Of a stretch of DNA of 64,000 nt, positions 1 to 14,959 are shown piece after piece. The translations under genes were made by a program, and so were the position numbers. Position 1 is the stretch's first letter. Each line of letters begins with the position of its first letter. This DNA comes from Adiantum capillus-veneris (lineage: Eukaryota; Streptophyta; Polypodiopsida; Polypodiales; Pteridaceae). The stretch lies in assembly GCA_014529385.2 (NCBI GenBank), contig CM043958.1, forward strand, positions 146,865,439 to 146,929,438, read 5' to 3'. The notes beneath the pieces are model-generated. The model worked only from the letters and a program-made list of their open reading frames with translations. It was not told the DNA's origin and made no database searches.

Positions 1-3003
<3,003 letters not shown>

Positions 3004-3004
3004 T

Positions 3005-3016
3005 TGGTGACAGAGC
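3005..3016 (+). promoter_or_regulatory. Probable primer binding site (initiator Met tRNA-like)
   Basis: TGGTGACAGAGC lies 2 bases after the LTR end. It matches the plant initiator-Met primer site TGGTATCAGAGC except at two adjacent positions. Position fits; the mismatches may be decay. Confidence 0.65.
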
Positions 3017-3375
3017 ATTTGGTTTCTCTTTTCTTGCTTGAGAAGAGAGGTCTTTAAGTAGCCTATAAATGGTTGATTTTGTTAATTATATTAGGGTAAG
3101 TGGGATTGGGATCTATTATCGGTTTTGTTGAGCCCACTATGTGGGATATGGTGCATACCTCGGGAGCTTTGGTCTTAATAATGGAGTCTATTTAGACTTG
3201 CCTACGGCTTTACCATTATTGAGCCATAAGAAGTCCAAAAGGAGCTATCCCTCAGCAACTTCTCTATGTTAGACTCACTCCACTACTCTCTATAATTAAC
3301 CAATTCGAGTTGTGGGTGTAGATACTTAAGTGCCTATTTTCAAAGTCTAAGAGGAGTAGCAACTAAGGTTTTGAA

Positions 3376-6300
3376 TTGCAAAAACATACACTAAGTAAAC
3401 ATATAAGTTTAATTAACATGGCTGACAATAACCAAGAGAGTAGAATGAACATTGATAACTTTGATTTTGCACATGAAGGTTCCAATGATGATGCCCCCAT
3501 GTTTGTTAATTATCTTGTCACTAGGTTGCAACAAGCTATGGGCAACTCCATTTTGCAAGCCGAATTTACTCAACAACTTCGTGCTTCTGGAATTTCCTTT
3601 CCTCTCCAAGAGGAGAGAGAGCTTACAAGGTCTCTTGAAGAGACCCCCAAAACAAGACTCTCTCCCATATGAGAGGAGGAATCCAAAGATCAAGAAAGCA
3701 ATTAGTCCCTAAATGCCTCCGAAGACGTGGCTCCACAAAGAAGGCAGACTAAAAGATCGCCAACTCCTCCCAAGAGGAAATGGCTAACCCATAGTCCTTC
3801 TCCTCGTCACTCCAAAAGGGAAGAGAGGAAACCAAGGAAGAAAAGGGCAAGAAAGAGGTCACCCTCTTCTCCTTCTTCTTCACCTTCCTCCTCTATCGAT
3901 GAAATCTATGGCTATTCTCCTAGAGAATATAAGAGGGGAGGACATCGCAAATCTTACCCTGCATGGTGAAGGTCACAAAAGCTTAAGAAGTTCAAAGAGG
4001 GAGGAAAGAGTATCTCTTTTCTCACCTATGATGGCACCTTTGGTGCTACCAACAAAGTATTGGCCTTCATCCAAAAATTTAATGCAGCCTTTGGAGACAA
4101 CGGCTTCACGGAGTCCTCCAAGCTACGCCTTGCAGCTATGCACTTCCAAAAATCGGCTCGTCAATGGTGGGCTAGCCTTCATGGCAATGGCAAAGCCTGA
4201 AAGACATGGAAAACTCTACGAGTTTCCATCATGAAGCAATTCCTTGCAAGCGATGCAAAGGAAAAAGTGCTCACCGAATGGCCGAGAGTTTAAGGCTTCT
4301 CTCTTATGAGTCCATCCACAAATATGTGGACAAGTCTTAAGATTTACATCTCAAGGCTAGTGTCTTTCAAAAGATAGACTTTGCTGAGCAAAAACAACAA
4401 TGCTATGTGGGTTACCTGAAGAGATGGCCGAGTATGTCAACTCTCAACGGCCTGACTCTATCATAACAAAGTAATCCACCATAGCATGGTTGCTTCACGC
4501 ATCAATTTCCAACAAGGGGTTAGACGAAATGTCAAACTAATGGAAAATAAAGACAAAAGTGATGCAAAGGGAAAAATTAATGCCCAAAATTTTTTCCACC
4601 ACCATTCCAACAACAACAACAGCAATCGATCCAAGGAGAAGGATTTTACAAAGGTAAAAATAAACTCTCTCATGAAGAGCTTGAAACTTTTCGCAAGGAT
4701 CACAAATGTTTTAAGTGTGGGGAGCAAGGACATGGCTATCGTTCTTGCCCCAAAAGGAATGCTCGCAATGAGACTCCTAGAGCTTCCACTATCGAAGCTC
4801 CAAAAGAGGATACTCATTGCAATGGATCACCTCTCTCCTATGCTTGGGGAAAGGTAAGGGAGCATGATGCCTTCATCTTGTTTGACCCTGGTTCTACTCT
4901 AAACTTCATATCAATGGAGTTGGCCACCAAGTTGGGCATTCAAGCTTTTGAGATGGGATATGTTGTAACTGCCGATGCCACTTTCAAGGGACAGAAAGCC
5001 TCCGTTACTCCCTTGATTGGGAAGTTGAGGCTTCATGTCCAAAGCTATGTTGACAAGGAAGACTTCTTTATCTCTCCTCTCCAACATGAGGATGCTATCC
5101 TAGGGGTACCATGGTTCAACCGCATGGCTGCCAACATGAAGTTCCCTGAAAGGAGAATCTACTTCACCTACAGGGGAAAGAACATGTATATAGATGCTAA
5201 TGAGTCTGGTCGTACTATACCACTTGTAAATCCTCTCGCCCTTGATAAATCAATGAAAAGCTCAGTTTTTGTGTACATGATTTTTGTCAAAGAATCCATA
5301 AAAGGTCCTAATATTTCATCAAAGGTGAATGGTAGGTATCAAGAAGAGTTAGACTTGTCTAACTTTCTAAAAAGATTCCAAGATGTGTTCATCGATGATA
5401 TCCCTATGGACTTACCTCCAAAACGATGGGATGATGACTATCGCATTGAGCTCCTATAAGGAATCTCACCGCCTAACAAATTTCCCTATCAAGTTTCACA
5501 AGCTCAATAAGAGGAGATCATGAGGTAAGTACAAGAATTGGTAGACAAACGAATGGTGAGGCCTAGCTCCTCTCCCTTTTGCTCTCCAGTTCTTTTAGTG
5601 CAAAAGAAAGATGGTACATACCGCATGTGTGTGGACTATCGTGCATTAAACCATATCACTATCAAAAACAAATTTCTCGTACCTCAGGTAGAAGATCTGT
5701 TTGATAAGCTACAAGGCTCTACCTACTTCAGTAGGATTGACCTTAAAAGTGGCTACCATCAAATAAGGATAGTGAATGAAGATATCCTAAAGACCGTATT
5801 TCGTACAACGTTTGGCCTTTATGAATATCTAGTCATGCCTTTTGGCTTTACTAATGCACCAGCTACATTCAATCGATTAATGGAGAAATTATTAGACCCT
5901 ACCGCAAATTCACTGGAGTGTTCTTTGATGATATCATCATCGACTCCAATTCCTTGGAGGAACACAAGCGACATCTCCAAGTGATTTTTCAAGCATTAAG
6001 GGATAATAAGCTTTTTCTCAATCAAAAGAAAAGTGAATTTTTCCTTCAAGAGATTCAATAGTTAGGTCATATTATCTCTCGAGATGGTATCCGTATGGAT
6101 CCATCAAAGTTGGAGGTAATAAAAGCATGGCCTAATCCAAGGAATCTACATGAGCTAAGAAGCTTTATTGGTATGTGTGCATACTATAGACGCTTCATAG
6201 AAAAATTCTCTCAAATAGCTAGACCATTACATGACTTAACAAAGAAAAACGTTAAGTATTCATGGACTGCTAAGGAGCAAAGTACTTTTGACAAGATCAA

Positions 6301-7770
6301 AAGAGAAGCTTATCTCCCAACCAGTCCTTATGCTTCCAGATCTCTCAAAGCCATTTGAGGTCCAATGTGATGCTTGTGGTGATTGCCTTAATGTAGTCTT
6401 GCTTCAAGAAGGGCATGCCATAGCATATGAGAGCCAAAGTCTCAACACGGATGAACGGGTATTAGGCATTTATGAGAAAGAGTTGTTAGCTGTTCTACAT
6501 GCCCTAGACACATGGAAGCACTATGTATTGGGGACTCCATTCATCTTACGAACAGACCATCAAAGTCTCAAGTACTTCATGACACAAACAAAGTTTTTCG
6601 ACAAACAAATGAGGTGGGAAAATTCTCTTTCACAATTTAATTTCCACATTGCTCACATTGCTGGTAAGCACAATCAAGTGGCTGATGCACTTTCACGATG
6701 ACCAAAAGTTAATGTTTTGTCGATAGCAACTCACAATGAACTATCTTCTATGATAGATGAGTATGCTACTGACCTAGTCGAGAGGTTTAGCAAGCAAGCA
6801 CACTTTATCCCTATCAAGAAGACTATTAAGGCACAGCAAATGGCAACTCTCTTCATATCACATATTTTCAAACACCACGGATTGCCAACATCCATCGTGT
6901 CAAATAGAGATTCTAGAATGACCAGTAATTTTTGGAAAGGTCTCTTCAAAAATCTAGGTACAAGATTGAATTTCTCTTCGGCCTATCACCCACAAATGGA
7001 TGGCCAAAGTGAGATATCCAATCTTACGATTCTTGATCTACTAAAGACCTATGTTACAGAAGTAGACCAATGCTCACAATGGAAAAAGTACTTACCTCTT
7101 GTAGAGTGTGCGTATAATAATACTATCCATACTTCTACGGGAAAAGCACCTTTTGAAATCATAGAGGGAAGACCTAAAAGTCCATTGCTACTTAAAGTAC
7201 ATGGGAAGATCTTCGCTGCCAATGAGTATAGCCGTGACTTGCAAGCATCTCTTCAAAAGATTAAGGAGGCTATATCCATCTCCCAACTAAGGCAAAAAGT
7301 TGATGCTGACAAGCACAGAAGGGCCTTAACATTCAAAGAAAATGATTGGGTCTTATTTAAGTTTCCTAAGTCTCGATTGAGGCAAACGATGGGAAAAAAT
7401 CCTACGGGCCATCAAAAGTATTAAGCTAAACTAGCAAAAAGATACTATGGTCCTTTTCAAATTTTGAAGCCAATCAATGAGGTGGCTTATCAACTTATGC
7501 TGCCTAACCATTGGCTCATACACAATGCTTTTCATGTGAGCCTAATCAAGCCCTACAAAGGAGAGCCTCCAAATGAACAATTTATTGAAGACCCTCCCGA
7601 AATCAAAGATCGAGAAGAGGTACTACAACCTGAAGCTATCCTTCGGCATAAAGACAAGGTACTATGACATGGTAGGATTATCCGATGGTACCTTATTAAG
7701 TTCAAAAATTATCCTTTGAAGATTCTAGATGGATGCAAGGAATCCAGCTTAAAGATAGTATGAACCTTTC
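3376..7770 (+). pseudogene. gag-pol of chromodomain Ty3/gypsy element 1 (degraded)
   Basis: Polyprotein remnant in several frames. In order: gag (3376-4680) with a basic, Ser/Pro-rich middle; an intact CCHC knuckle CFKCGEQGHGYRSC at 4707-4748; protease with FDPGSTLNFIS (about 4878-4910, DPG in place of the usual DSG/DTG); reverse transcriptase (5538-6090) with [18 protein letters not shown] and an FFDD active site reached only after a frameshift at about 5890; RNase H (6288-6701) ending HNQVADALSR; integrase core (about 6770-7420) with SNRD and the DGQSE glutamate; a GPF-type C-terminal region (about 7440-7560); and a chromodomain (about 7638-7740). The integrase lacks its HHCC zinc-binding part and first catalytic Asp: RNase H runs almost directly into VERFSKQAHFIP. 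The chromodomain contains a TGA (7665-7667) and then a frameshift inside YLIKFKNYP / FEDSRW. Known family logic: the gag-PR-RT-RH-IN-chromodomain order identifies a chromovirus. This copy cannot be autonomous. Confidence 0.92.
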
Positions 7771-8146
7771 CAACGCTTACAATGCTACATTAGAGTAAGC
7801 AAATGTACATGTTTCTTTTAATGATCAATGTTTTGTCTTATAAGACTAATTCTCTCCACACAAATTTAAGTAATATGCATACTAAGAATCATGTTTGGGA
7901 TGACGACGTCTCTCAAACACCATGTAGAATTTGTCACTCTACTTGGGAAGATGAAATGGGCTAAAGAGCAGACATGCTTGCGGCAGCTATATCTCCCAAG
8001 CACCAAATGGATTAGTCATCCATCTTGGAATGATGTTGTACGGTAAAAAGAGATCCTCTACCCGCTAAAACAAATTGACTAATGACTATGACTTTATCTC
8101 TTTTACCTCATAGTCTAGGACGACTATGATTTCAAGAGAGACGTAA
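7771..8146 (+). other. Gypsy element 1 3' untranslated region with weak PPT
   Basis: No coding frame. It ends in TTCAAGAGAGACGTAA just before the 3' LTR start TGTCATTAAA; the AAGAGAG purines are the best candidate polypurine tract. The position is right but the tract is short. Confidence 0.6.
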
Positions 8147-9127
8147 TGTCATTAAATATCTAATATCTAACCAACCCAAATGATTTTCTCATATTAAAAT
8201 GATCATTTAATGTGGAATAATAAACGAGAACAAGGGTTAGAATATAGACATGTGCTTACAGATCTATCTCAACACGGGGCCAATGGTAAAGGGGCCCAAA
8301 TGAGAGATGGTCTGTCAAAGAGCAAGATTAACTAATGGAGCTTAAAAGACCTTAGGGTTAGCTTCATTAATGACCTCCAATGATTAGTGTTAAAAGTCCT
8401 TTGACCTTAAGCAAGCTAGGGCTAAGCTTGAAGTGGAAACCCGACCTAAGCTTTTCTTTGATCTTAAGCAAGCTAGGACTGTGCTTGAGGTGGGAACCTG
8501 ACCTAAACTTGTCTTTGACCTTAAGCAAGCTAGGACTGTGCTTGAGGTGGTAACCCGACCTAAACTTTCCTTGACCTTAAGCAAGCTAGGGCTGAGCTTG
8601 AGGTGGGAACTCCACCTAAGGTGCTTGTCATGCTTGATGACTAAGGCACTTGAGGTACTTGTCATACTTAATGAGGAAGTTGCTTCAGAAGCTTCCTATG
8701 CATGGGGGGTAAGATGCTTGAGTCAAAAAGAGACCCTACACACTTAATGAGGAAGTTACTTGAGAAGCTTCCTATGCATGGGGGGTAAGATACTTGAGTC
8801 AAAAAGAGACCCTACACACTTAATGAGAAAGTTGCTTGAGAAGCTTCCTATGCATGGGGGGTAAGATGTTTGAGTCAAAAAGAGACCCTACACACTTAAT
8901 GAGGAAGTTGCTTGAGAAGATTCCTATGCATAAAAGTCACGAAGTTAGGGGAATCTTTGACCTAACCTTTCACTCGCCCAAGGGACACCCCTTTTCTAAA
9001 AGGGCACAAGGGACACATGTCAGAGTCTCACTAAGCTTAACCACATGGGGTGCTTGAATGCTATTGGTTGGGCTAAAGAGGGATTCAATGAGCTTCTACT
9101 TCCATCCAGCAAATATCTAGATATTTT

Positions 9128-9186
<59 letters not shown>

Positions 9187-10049
9187 AGGGGTAAGGAGGA
9201 CACTTTTCAAAAGACTACCCATGTACCTTGCTGCATGTTGCATGTGATTGGCTAGGGGGAGAGGGGTACAATGAAATTGAAGCATGTGGAAAAGCTACCA
9301 CTTACCCAAATCAGGGAGGGAGGGTGCTAGGGGGCTATACTCCACACACACACTCATTTGCACCTGCATTCTCACTTGGTGAAAGTTGAGGAACACCACC
9401 TCCTTCTCCAAGCTTGTGAGAAGTGAGAGCTTACATCAACACTCTTGGCTATGGAATGAAAATCCAACCAAGAGCCATGCATCAATTCTTAAGCTTGCCA
9501 TCTTCTCCATCTTCATTGCTATGCTATTATATATGCTAGCAAGAAGAGTAATGATAAGTGAGGAACTATTTCTTTCTCCTATGAATCATTTTTTCTTCAT
9601 CTTCCCTATCCTCGCTAGCTCCCTATCCTCATTCCCCGCTAGCTCTCTTCACCTTCGAAGGTGTTTGAGGCCTTGGGACTGAGGCTTGGGATAGTTAATG
9701 CTTTCTACAATTTTATGTTATGCTTGAAGCTTTCCATCTTTATTGCATCACGTAGGTCACAAGGAACACAAAGATTGTATTGTACCAAGTCTCTCTTGAT
9801 GGGAGAAACTATAATACAAATGCCTATTGGAGGGAGGACCAGATCCATATGAATTCGGTCCTTAACTATTGCCATGTTCTCTAAACTTTCTCTTGTGCAA
9901 ATTATTGGTCATGCCAAGTTAACTAAGTACCATATTTATGTTGCTACCGTCAATTAAGTTCACCCGCTATGCTCACAAAGTAATCTCTCAAAAGTGCTTC
10001 ACCTAATTTCCTAATTCCGCTACTCTCAAAGTTCATAAGCCATTTCCAT

Positions 10050-10052
<3 letters not shown>
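8147..10052 (+). mobile_element. 3' LTR of chromodomain gypsy element 1
   Basis: Counterpart of 1207-3003, starting TGTCATTAAATATC. It holds 4 copies (8396-8630) of the ~58-bp unit against 3 in the 5' LTR, 4 copies of the ~76-bp unit (8669-8940), and an expanded (CT)n run at 9131-9186 where the 5' LTR has only a few CT repeats. The right end runs into another CT microsatellite, so no target duplication can be read. Confidence 0.88.

Positions 10053-10098
<46 letters not shown>
10052..10098. repeat. (CT)n microsatellite
   Basis: CT run at the junction between the gypsy 3' LTR and the 5' region of the LINE. Confidence 0.95.
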
Positions 10099-10101
<3 letters not shown>

Positions 10102-10313
10102 CGTTTTTTGACCTAGTAGACAGCAGTTCACTCTTTTGACCATAACTTGCTCATCCGAACTCCGATTTAGGTGATCTATAGCCTCAATCGAAGAGCACGA
10201 AGCCCTCTACGCATTGATGTAAAGACAGAATTTTTCTGTGTAATGGAAGGCTTTGCTGTAAGAGCATCTCAGAACTGAAAAAACTGTCAAAACTTTGCGT
10301 TTTTGTTGCCAAC

Positions 10314-11255
10314 TTGAAGGCAATGTCAGACAAAACTCGCAAGGGTGGAAAAGCCACACTCGCCATGGAGAATGATGCAAAATCTCCAAAGAATTTGGAT
10401 ACTAACCCAACCACATCATCTACAACAACGGAAGCAATGATCATGGCTTACTTGATCTCGTTACAAGAAACCGTCAACAAACAAGGTGAAGAGTTGCGCG
10501 CACTTGCAATGGAGAATGGTACTTTAAGAGTTCTCGTTGTGGAGAATGAGCACCTCAAGAAGGTTCTTGAAATGCAAACAACACGCTTGATGCATCTTGA
10601 GAATGAAGTTCAAGAATGTAAACGCTTTCTTGTTGACATGAATGTATTGAAAGAGCGCTTGAGCAAAGTTGAGAGTGATCATGTATTGAAAGAGGAAACA
10701 ATAGATACAATACGACATGATGTATGTGAGATGAGAAATGCATCCAAATCATGGGCTGATATATGTAAGGATAATGTGGTTTCTACATCTCCTATCACGC
10801 AAGCCGTTGTCCAAGCAAAGAATGTAGAGAATGTGGACACTCAAGAATTGCACGAATGACAAAAACGCTCAAAGAACATCATCATTCGTGGAATCAAGGA
10901 GGAAAGCATGGAAACACCCCAATCTCTTGCAGTTGCTATTGAAGAGTTTTTTGCTACACACTTTGGCATGTCAGGAATCATGGCTTATGGTGCACATCGA
11001 GTTGGAAAACAAGGAGTCCCTCGCTCGGGAGAAAGACCTATCGTATGTACCATGGCTGATGAGGTAAAGAGAAAGATCATCCTTGACAATGGTTGGATCT
11101 ACCTCAAAGGAACAGGTTGTAATGTATATGAGGATCGCACTATTATGCAACAAAATGTACGTCGCAAAGCATATGAGGAAAGAAGCAAGAAGGTTAAGGT
11201 ATCACCTCAAGAAGAAAAGCCACTTAAGAAGGATGCAAGTCCACCCAACAAATAG
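10314..11255 (+). pseudogene. LINE ORF1 protein (RNA-binding), one in-frame stop
   Basis: One frame of 314 codons, broken only by TGA at 10857-10859. Residues ~40-160 look like a coiled coil (heptad-like Leu/Glu/Lys, e.g. KKVLEMQTTRLMHLENEVQ). After the stop the frame continues with RSKNIIIRGIKEE, the start of the RRM-like domain of L1-type ORF1 proteins, and ends in a Lys-rich tail. In the L1 family ORF1 proteins trimerise through the coiled coil and coat the element RNA. Six bases separate its TAG from the ORF2 ATG, which suggests reinitiation or coupled translation. A single substitution would explain the stop; active relatives may exist. Confidence 0.85.
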
Positions 11256-11261
11256 GGACAC

Positions 11262-14200
11262 ATGATCTATGAGACCAACTCACGATTGCGAATAAGCTTT
11301 TGGAATTGTAACGGGTATCCATGGAATGCGGGAATTGGCATTGATGAGCTTACCAATGACTCCGATGTGATACTTCTTGTCGAAACATGGGAGCATGATG
11401 CGCAACGAATTCTTGGATTTGACAAATACGATGTGCATTCTTTGATGTGGGTCAAAAATGCAAAGCAACGAAGAGGCCAAGGAGGCGTAGAATGTATGAC
11501 CAAAAAGGGTTTGAAAGATGTTTCCATTGTCAAAGAAGATAAGTATAAACGCTACTTATGGCTGAAAATCAGCCCACCAAATGGTCAAGTCATGTTTGTG
11601 GCCGGTTGCTACATTCCTCACTATGACTCCAACTTTTATGCTTGCTTGAATATGGATAGAGATCAACCCTTTATTGAACTAGAGGAAGACATTGCTCATT
11701 ACAAGGATCAAGGTGAAGTCATTGTTTTTGGAGACATGAATGCTCGCACAAATATGCTACAACACGACACACAACAAGTAGACATGCCGCATGTCTCAAG
11801 AAGAATGGATGACTCATACATGTATAATCGAAGTTCTAATGATGCAAAAGAAGTGGATCACTATGGAAAGTCACTTCTACATATGTGCAATAGTACCGGA
11901 ATGCTCATTGCAAATGGTGTATCTCTATGGCAAGGCACCAATGACTTTACATGTAGAAAGCACAATGGTGCTAGCGTGATTGACTATATGTTGTTCTCGG
12001 AAGCCACTCTAGAATGCATACAAAGCTTTACACTTGGTGAATGGAATCCGGAATCGGATCATAGGATGTTATGTATTGACCTCAAGTGTGGTAAACGGCC
12101 CGAGCATGTAGCCTCCAATCATGATGTGAATCATTTGTACCTACGTCTAGACTTCAAACGAGCACTTATATATGCTGATATGGTGGACCAAATGTTAAGC
12201 ATGATAGAGCATCAAGAGAGCCCAACATTAGAATGCAAGTGGAAAGTTTTCAAAGAAGTAATTTTCTCTTGTGCGAAGGAATGCTTTTCGGTGAAACACA
12301 TGTCTTGCAAAAGGTCTAAGAAGGGTAGCACCAAGAAGAAATGGTTTGACATGGAATGTAGTCAAGCCCAAAAACACTTGCTAAGATTGGATGCAATCAA
12401 AGACAAGGAAGTTTACATGGAATGTTCACACACATACAAAGCACTTGTTCAAAAGAAGAGGATAAGGTGGGAAGTCGAAAAACAACTTCTTTTAGCACAA
12501 GAGAAAGCACAAGCATGTGGCAAGTTTTGGCAAAATCTAAAAGGCAAGCGCGTTGAGAGCTTTGGTGACTTGACTCTTGAGGATATGTATATGCATTGTA
12601 AGAATCTCTATGAGCAACCCAATGTTGATAAGATGGAGTGTTGTAGCTCCCTTCCATTTATGTCTCCCTTCTTTACCATTGAAGATATATGCCGCGCGCT
12701 TGAGAAACTTGCTACTCGTAAGGCAGGTGACCTTCAAGGTGTCAAGGCTGAAATGATTAAATGGACAAGCAAGAAAACACGATATTGGATATGCGATATG
12801 TTTAACCTTGCACTTCAGTATGGCATGCCTCATGATTGGAGTGCAAATTGGATCAAACCTTTGCACAAAGGAGGAGATGTAAACAATGTGAACAACTATC
12901 GCACTATAATGGTTGGTTCTTTAATGGCAAAGTTATTTGGATGTATCATGGAGATGAAGATAAGTGAATGGGCTGAAAAGAATCATAAACGTGCACTTGG
13001 CCAAGCAGGTTTTCGAAAGCATCATAGCACTATTGATCACCTTGTCACTCTTCGAGTTCTTATGGAAGCGTCTCGATTGAAAGGAAAAAAGTTGTATTGT
13101 TGCTTTGTGGATTTCAAGAAAGCTTTTGACATGGTACCGCGAGGAAATCTTTGGAGACGTATGCAAAGCCTTCAAGTGCTGAGAGAATTTATGCATGCAG
13201 TCTTTCGCATCTACCAAAAAGTGATATGTCGATTACGTATGGGAGATGGAATTTCAGAATTTTTTGCAAGCACTATTGGTGTCAAACAAGGATGCCCACT
13301 TTCCCCAACCCTCTTTGGGCTACTCATTGATAAATTGGAATGCATGGTTCTTGACTTTATGCAGCAAGAAGGCATAGAAGAGGTTAAGATTGGAAATGCG
13401 GTGATCATGCTTTTGCTTTATGCCGATGATGTAGTGCTCTTGGCACATACCTTAGAAGATGCACAAAAGCTTATGAGTGTCTTGGAACGCTTTTGCCTAC
13501 ATAGCGGGCTGATCGTGAATGGATCCAAAACCAAGGTTATGCTTGTAAAGACCCTCAATGATGAAAATCCATGCATTGTATATAACAATGAGAAACTTGA
13601 AGTGGTAGATCACTTCAAGTACCTTGGCCTTGAGGTTCCATCCAATAAATGGAAGGATTGTGCAATGCGTTGCTTGGAAGCCGGAAAGAGGGCCTATTAT
13701 GCATTTGAGAACATGTGCAATGCAGGAGAGATCAAGTGTTGGGCTCTCAAAAAGTACCTCTTTGACACATTGGTGACACCGGTGCTTCTTTATGGAGTGG
13801 AGGTGTGGGGTGGAAGCATCGGGAAGTCTACTTGGAAAGAGTTTGAGAATGTCCAAAAGCGTTTTCTCACCAACTTTCTCCAAGTCAAGACACAAACACC
13901 CTACATGCTCGTACTTCTTGAGTCCGGACTGCTTCCCATTGAGGTCTTGGGCATGCAAAGGGTTGTGGAGTACATGCGTAAGACACAACGTAGCCCTTTG
14001 CATCGACTTCCTAGAATCGCATATGAAGCAAGTCAAATGGATCAAAAGACATGCAAGAGCAAAATACTAAGTTCGGGGTGGATGCTTGATATCAAGAAAT
14101 GGTTTGGAAGATGGGATGCATGTCACTTGGTCAAGGATGCGTCGATCGACTCCCAAGTTAATGAGGCCTTCTTACAACGCCAATGTATCACGGCTTGGGA

Positions 14201-14639
14201 GAAATCTGGAGGTTCTTGCTTCAGCCATTACACCACACACGTTGCCCCAAACTACAAATCTCTCTTCTTCTCGGAACGAGGTAACCGAACCCATTCCTAC
14301 ATCTTTGAGCCCATCCCGTTGAGTGCGATCCGCACCATTGCCTCCATTCGTCTTAGCTCCCATTCTCTACGCTGCGAGACAGGACGTTGGGGCACTGGCG
14401 AGGAGTGTCATCGACTTTGCACCTTATGCCCTCGTCAAGTGCGAGAGAGTGAGTACCACACACTACTTGAGTGCTCAGCTTTTGACCACATTAGGTCCTC
14501 TTTTCCCCATATATTCAGCCATGATCTCTCCCTACATACCTTCCTCTCCCAACCACGATGTGGACTCTCTATTGCGACGCTCATTTCAGCCATTTTTGAG
14601 CATCGAGAGTCACTTATGAACTCCACTCACACCACGTGA
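11262..14639 (+). CDS. LINE ORF2: endonuclease-reverse transcriptase
   Basis: Intact 1,125-aa frame. Residues ~10-270 are an APE-type endonuclease: ISFWNCNG, the Glu of LLVETWEHD (~41), GDMNAR (157-162), SVIDY (~238) and SDH (265-267). Residues ~510-800 are the reverse transcriptase: WIKPLHKGGD, YCCFVDFKKAFD (~613), GVKQGCPLSP (~673), the catalytic YADD (720-723) and FKYLGLEV (~785). Near the C terminus CTLC-x9-H-x4-C gives a CX2CX9HX4C zinc knuckle like that of plant L1 elements. In this family the endonuclease nicks target DNA and the RT copies the RNA from that nick. All catalytic residues I can identify are present. I chose ATG 11262 because it directly follows the ORF1 stop and precedes the endonuclease motif by 10 residues. 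Confidence 0.95.
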   Translation: MIYETNSRLRISFWNCNGYPWNAGIGIDELTNDSDVILLVETWEHDAQRILGFDKYDVHSLMWVKNAKQRRGQGGVECMTKKGLKDVSIVKEDKYKRYLWLKISPPNGQVMFVAGCYIPHYDSNFYACLNMDRDQPFIELEEDIAHYKDQGEVIVFGDMNARTNMLQHDTQQVDMPHVSRRMDDSYMYNRSSNDAKEVDHYGKSLLHMCNSTGMLIANGVSLWQGTNDFTCRKHNGASVIDYMLFSEATLECIQSFTLGEWNPESDHRMLCIDLKCGKRPEHVASNHDVNHLYLRLDFKRALIYADMVDQMLSMIEHQESPTLECKWKVFKEVIFSCAKECFSVKHMSCKRSKKGSTKKKWFDMECSQAQKHLLRLDAIKDKEVYMECSHTYKALVQKKRIRWEVEKQLLLAQEKAQACGKFWQNLKGKRVESFGDLTLEDMYMHCKNLYEQPNVDKMECCSSLPFMSPFFTIEDICRALEKLATRKAGDLQGVKAEMIKWTSKKTRYWICDMFNLALQYGMPHDWSANWIKPLHKGGDVNNVNNYRTIMVGSLMAKLFGCIMEMKISEWAEKNHKRALGQAGFRKHHSTIDHLVTLRVLMEASRLKGKKLYCCFVDFKKAFDMVPRGNLWRRMQSLQVLREFMHAVFRIYQKVICRLRMGDGISEFFASTIGVKQGCPLSPTLFGLLIDKLECMVLDFMQQEGIEEVKIGNAVIMLLLYADDVVLLAHTLEDAQKLMSVLERFCLHSGLIVNGSKTKVMLVKTLNDENPCIVYNNEKLEVVDHFKYLGLEVPSNKWKDCAMRCLEAGKRAYYAFENMCNAGEIKCWALKKYLFDTLVTPVLLYGVEVWGGSIGKSTWKEFENVQKRFLTNFLQVKTQTPYMLVLLESGLLPIEVLGMQRVVEYMRKTQRSPLHRLPRIAYEASQMDQKTCKSKILSSGWMLDIKKWFGRWDACHLVKDASIDSQVNEAFLQRQCITAWEKSGGSCFSHYTTHVAPNYKSLFFSERGNRTHSYIFEPIPLSAIRTIASIRLSSHSLRCETGRWGTGEECHRLCTLCPRQVRESEYHTLLECSAFDHIRSSFPHIFSHDLSLHTFLSQPRCGLSIATLISAIFEHRESLMNSTHTT

Positions 14640-14689
14640 CATGTTCATTTGGTCCCATAGGTCACATTTGACCTCCCAGGACGATAATA

Positions 14690-14818
<129 letters not shown>

Positions 14819-14959
14819 GAGTAATTAGCGCTATAAATACGTATGCTAACATGAATGCTTTGCTTGTTAATCCTCCCTAATCTTTTCAAATGGCTCTATC
14901 CATTGCACATAGAATATCACCACAATTGTGTATACCATCTCTAAACATCTCATTGACTC

